Source: Jeotgalicoccus coquinae (GTDB lineage Bacteria; Bacillota; Bacilli; Staphylococcales; Salinicoccaceae). Taken from it: a stretch of 64,000 nt of DNA. Each line of letters starts with the position of its first letter. Position 1 is the first letter of the stretch. Position numbers and translations under genes: made by a program. This document shows positions 61,067 through 64,000 of this stretch, one piece after another. Under the pieces are notes generated by a model. That model made no database searches. It was given only the letters and a program-made list of their open reading frames with translations, and was not told the origin of the DNA. The DNA is taken from NCBI RefSeq assembly GCF_014207425.1, contig NZ_JACHFF010000001.1, positions 124,001 to 188,000 of the forward strand, given 5' to 3'.

Positions 61067-62854
61067 ATGGAAGCCATCTTAAAAGAATATTTTGGGTATG
61101 ATAAATTCAGATACGGCCAGCAGGAAATCATCGAAAACATTTTAGCCGGAGACAACGCACTTGGGATTTTACCGACTGGCTCGGGTAAATCATTGTGCTA
61201 TCAAATTCCGGGCTTAATGTTCGACGGCACGACCCTTGTTATTTCACCGTTGATTTCTTTAATGCAGGATCAGGTGGATTCATTGAAACGACGCGGCATT
61301 AAAGCCGAGTGCATTAACTCGACAATGTCTAAACGCGACCTGAACGATGTTATGGGGCGCCTCGTACGCGGGGAACTGCAGTTTTTATACGTGGCACCAG
61401 AACGCTTTAATAACGAAGGATTTAAAACAGCTGTCCGTCATGCTGAAATACCGTTTGTCGCATTTGATGAGGCGCACTGTATTTCGAAATGGGGACATGA
61501 CTTCAGACCGAGTTACCAGAGTATTATTCCCGAGTTGAAATCGCTGCTGCCCGACGTGCAGATTATCGCAGTAACAGCGACAGCGACTGAAGAAGTGGAA
61601 GAGAATATTCAGGAACTGCTTAATATTAAAAATAACGCAGTTTTTAAGACGAGCGTTAAGCGCGGGAACTTAAAACTGTCGGTCAACGGTACTTATCAGC
61701 GCGAGCAGTTTATTTTATCTTATATAAAAGAACGTCTGGGACAGTCGGGAATTATTTATGTCTCTACGCGTGCGGAAGTTGAAAAGTTGTCGACATATTT
61801 AACGGATAACGAAGTGGAGAACGTGATTTACCACGGTGGTCTCGGTAAGAACGAAAGAAACGAAAACCAGCAGAAGTTCGTAACTGATGAAGTGAAAATT
61901 GTCATCGCAACGAACGCATTCGGTATGGGGATTGATAAACCGGATATCCGCTATATCATTCACTTTAACCTGCCGGGCGATCTGGAAAGCTACTACCAGG
62001 AAATCGGGCGTGCAGGACGTGACGGCAACCCGAGTGACTGTATTCTGTTATCAACACAGCGCGACGTTAACCTTCAGCAGTTCTTTATCGACCGGGCAAG
62101 CGCATCGGATCAGTATAAAGACCATATGCGGGAGAAACTCGATTTAATGCTGCAGTACAACAAGACGAGTAAATGTCTGAGCAGTTTTATTATTAAATAC
62201 TTTGACCATGATGAATACGTTGAAGCATGCGGGCAGTGTTCGAGCTGTCTGTCGGACGGGCGTACGGAACCGATGACGTCGGAAGCACGTCTGATTCTTG
62301 AACTTGTGCAGGAGACAGACGGTCAGCTGTCGAAGGAACTTGTGATCCAGGTGCTGCGCGGAGAAAATGCCGATAACATTATGGCACGCGGACTGGACTC
62401 GCAGGAACGCTTCGGTGTGCTCGACTCATACCGCACGAGCGATGTAAATCATCTCATCGAGGAACTGATTATGCGCGGTTACGTACACTGTTCCGGCAAC
62501 AGAATGCACCTCGTTGAGAAGAGTCTCGATATTCTGAACCGTAAAGTTAAGCTGTACACGGTACCTTACCGCAAACATTACAACGAACGCGTTAACGTTT
62601 CGACAGACTCATCACCGAACGAAGTGTTATACGATAAACTGCTGAACACCCGCAGGAATCTGGCGGATAAACATAAATTAGATGAAGATGCGATATTTAC
62701 AGATCAGATTCTGAAGGAATTCGCGAAGAAGATGCCGCAGTCAAAACAGGATATGATGCACATCCAAGGTGTTGGAAACTACAAACTGAAACACTACTGT
62801 CCGTACTTCCTGGAAGAAATCCAGCAGCATGGCGACGGCATGAAAAGCATATAG
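61067..62854 (+). CDS. recQ: ATP-dependent DNA helicase RecQ
   Basis: 3'-5' DNA helicase of 595 residues. Helicase motifs are in order: Walker A PTGSGKS near 36-42, DEAHC from D134, VTATATEEV, HGGLGKNER and QEIGRAGRDG. The RQC zinc motif is ECGQCSSC-like (ACGQCSSCLSDG), and a single HRDC domain ends the protein (LNTRRNLADKHKLDEDAIFT; MMHIQGVGNYKLKHY). It acts in recombination repair and fork restart. TATAAT-like sequence lies about 60 bases upstream. It is monocistronic. Confidence 0.94.
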   Translation: MEAILKEYFGYDKFRYGQQEIIENILAGDNALGILPTGSGKSLCYQIPGLMFDGTTLVISPLISLMQDQVDSLKRRGIKAECINSTMSKRDLNDVMGRLVRGELQFLYVAPERFNNEGFKTAVRHAEIPFVAFDEAHCISKWGHDFRPSYQSIIPELKSLLPDVQIIAVTATATEEVEENIQELLNIKNNAVFKTSVKRGNLKLSVNGTYQREQFILSYIKERLGQSGIIYVSTRAEVEKLSTYLTDNEVENVIYHGGLGKNERNENQQKFVTDEVKIVIATNAFGMGIDKPDIRYIIHFNLPGDLESYYQEIGRAGRDGNPSDCILLSTQRDVNLQQFFIDRASASDQYKDHMREKLDLMLQYNKTSKCLSSFIIKYFDHDEYVEACGQCSSCLSDGRTEPMTSEARLILELVQETDGQLSKELVIQVLRGENADNIMARGLDSQERFGVLDSYRTSDVNHLIEELIMRGYVHCSGNRMHLVEKSLDILNRKVKLYTVPYRKHYNERVNVSTDSSPNEVLYDKLLNTRRNLADKHKLDEDAIFTDQILKEFAKKMPQSKQDMMHIQGVGNYKLKHYCPYFLEEIQQHGDGMKSI

Positions 62855-62872
62855 ATTGAAAAGGCTTAGGAG

Positions 62873-62906
62873 GCCGGGACTCTGTGGGAGTCCCGGCGTT
62901 TTTATT
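62873..62906 (+). terminator. Terminator of recQ
   Basis: GCCGGGACTC and GAGTCCCGGC form a perfect 10-bp GC-rich stem with a five-base loop, followed by GTTTTTATTT. Confidence 0.95.
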
Positions 62907-62926
62907 TGGGGTTGGGGCGGTGTTTA

Positions 62927-63331
62927 TCGTAACAATGAGAGCCGTTCATAGTGAGTGTGGGAGTCCATCGTAACAATGAGGGCGTCTCATAGTAACAGTG
63001 GGAGTCCATCGTAACAATGAGGGCCGTTCATAGTAACAGTGGCGATCTATCGTAACAATGAGAGCCGTTCATAGTAACAGTGGCAATCCATCGTAACAAT
63101 GAGAGCCGCTCATAGTAACAGTGGCAATCCATCGTAACAATGAGAGCCGCTCATAGTAACAGTGGGAGTCCAGCGTAACAATGAGGACCGCTCATAGTAA
63201 CAGTGGCGATCTATCGTAACAATGAGGGCGTCTCATAGTAACAGTGGGAGTCCATCGTAACAATGAGGGCTGCTCATAGTAACATTGGGAGTCCATCGTA
63301 ACAATGAACCACGCTCATTGTCACCAAGGTG
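62927..63331. repeat. Array E: nine full and one partial 41-bp hairpin repeats
   Basis: Units begin at 62927 and every 41 bp thereafter up to 63296, giving nine complete units and a diverged tenth. Each unit starts TCGTAACAATGAG and continues with CTCATAGTAAC, which form a near-perfect 11-bp inverted repeat with a four- to five-base loop, followed by a 14-base link such as AGTGGCAATCCA. The period and the CTCATTGTNAC core match arrays A and B. The array lies between the recQ terminator and the EamA gene terminator. Confidence 0.92.
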
Positions 63332-63405
63332 TTTATCCTGAACATAAAAACCTTCATGTCAGTGACAAATCAATCACACGACTTCGTCTGCATAACACAC
63401 AACAA

Positions 63406-63434
63406 AAATCCCCCGCTCGCAACGAGCAGGGGAT
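63406..63434 (-). terminator. Terminator of the EamA gene
   Basis: ATCCCC-GCTCG and CGAGC-GGGGAT form the stem with a three-base loop; on the minus strand it is followed by TTTTTG. Confidence 0.85.
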
Positions 63435-63444
63435 CACACCTAAG

Positions 63445-64000
63445 CTATCTGGCTTTTTTACCAACAACTTTTAATTTTTTCGGACGGTTCTTCATGTACA
63501 TATAGTAGCTTGCTGCGAAGATTATGATATATCCGAGTATCGACAGCATGTCCGGTACTTCATTAAAGACGATAATACTGAACAGTGCAGTAAACAGTAT
63601 TGTCGAATAGAAGAAGATTGAAATCTCCTTAGCCGGTGCAAAGCTGTAGGCGATTGTCAGTCCGAATTGGCCGACAGCGGCAAATACGCCTGACAGAATC
63701 AGCATCCAGAACTGGTTCATTGTCATCGGTTCGAACTGGTAGATAAAGAACGGCAGCAGTGCGACGGTCGAGAAGAACGAGAAGTAGAAGACTACTGTGT
63801 AGAATTTCTCGCGGCTTCCTAATATCCGGAGCACGGTATATGCACCGGCTGCGAATATTGCACCGAGCACCCCGATGAGTGCGAACATCGTATCACTCGA
63901 GAATGACGGTTTGATGATAAAAATCGCACCGGCCAGCGCAACGATTATTGAAATAATCTGGAATCTCAGTATGTATTCTTTTAAAAATATGGCGCAGAGT
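63445..64000 (-). CDS. EamA/DMT-family transporter, 5' end outside the window
   Basis: C-terminal part (at least 185 residues) of a drug/metabolite transporter. The frame stays open to the window edge, reading FLKEYILRFQIISIIVALAG before the internal Met at 63888, so that Met is not the start. The visible part has about six spans, including SVFAAVGQ-like LSGVFAAVGQFGLTIAYSFA, PAKEISIFFYSTILFTALFS and the typical EamA ending ILGYIIIFAASYYMY. EamA proteins export metabolites or amino acids; the substrate here is unknown. Confidence 0.88.
   Translation of the reverse strand, partial: LCAIFLKEYILRFQIISIIVALAGAIFIIKPSFSSDTMFALIGVLGAIFAAGAYTVLRILGSREKFYTVVFYFSFFSTVALLPFFIYQFEPMTMNQFWMLILSGVFAAVGQFGLTIAYSFAPAKEISIFFYSTILFTALFSIIVFNEVPDMLSILGYIIIFAASYYMYMKNRPKKLKVVGKKAR

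Noticed and set aside
62927-63331. Possible CRISPR array, because of regular palindromic repeats
   Set aside because: The links between palindromes are only about 14 bases and recur in a few near-identical forms, and no cas gene is nearby. The whole 41-bp unit is repeated, unlike repeat plus unique spacer.
1-64000. tRNA or rRNA genes and known riboswitches
   Set aside because: I looked for cloverleaf ends, CCA-type 3' ends, T-box and SAM or guanidine riboswitch cores near likely operons and saw none. A covariance-model search (Infernal with Rfam) would be decisive.

Overview
The window looks like a chromosomal segment of a low-GC, Gram-positive coccus of the family Staphylococcaceae, with Jeotgalicoccus or Salinicoccus relatives the best guess. 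This rests on AT-rich codon use, strong AGGAGG ribosome sites, tight operons with ATGA overlaps, and Firmicutes-type gene families: MocR-regulated gabTD, TspO, fused PabB-PabC and a PfeT-like P-type ATPase. The genus is inference from gene content only. No rRNA, tRNA, prophage or CRISPR array was recognised.

Layout. 1-2 kb: a DUF1648 membrane protein, decayed resolvase remnants, and an XRE repressor with two clear palindromic operators followed by a membrane partner. 2.1-12.1 kb: a defence island with a type I restriction system (hsdR, hsdM, hsdS), a tyrosine recombinase, a silent inverted hsdS copy that shares a 14-bp inverted repeat with the active gene, and a GmrSD-type (DUF262/DUF1524) nuclease. 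12.2-21.3 kb: a nucleoside hydrolase, then a MocR regulator divergent from an operon of gabT, gabD, an agmatinase/guanidinobutyrase-family ureohydrolase and two transporters. The operon reads as a route from 4-guanidinobutyrate (or a related guanidino compound) through GABA to succinate. 21.4-33.5 kb: gamma-glutamyltranspeptidase-like and M20 peptidases, acetyltransferases, TspO, an amidohydrolase, an in-frame methyltransferase-aldehyde dehydrogenase chimera, Nudix, a P1B-4 metal ATPase and a run of small membrane proteins. 33.5-44.6 kb: SDR, CynX-like MFS with a divergent LysR regulator, BASS transporter, iadA with an NhaC-type antiporter, asparaginase, a sugar-dehydrogenase-like lipoprotein, and a truncated second copy of the asparaginase 3' end.

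44.6-64 kb: DUF805 protein, an alpha/beta hydrolase flanked by arrays of 41-bp hairpin repeats, a quinone oxidoreductase, and a heterodimeric multidrug-type ABC exporter preceded by a leader peptide, two terminators and an antiterminator pairing, which together look like a ribosome-controlled attenuator. Then come ASCH, MetE-like, cytosine deaminase, 51-bp repeats, a GlsB/YeaQ protein, MFS, pabA-pabBC with a KipA-like protein, recQ, a further array of 41-bp hairpins and the start-truncated EamA transporter.

The points most worth a second look are the probable phase-variable hsdS inversion, the leader-peptide attenuator of the ABC exporter, the dispersed 41-bp hairpin repeat family, and the chimeric and duplicated gene fragments.
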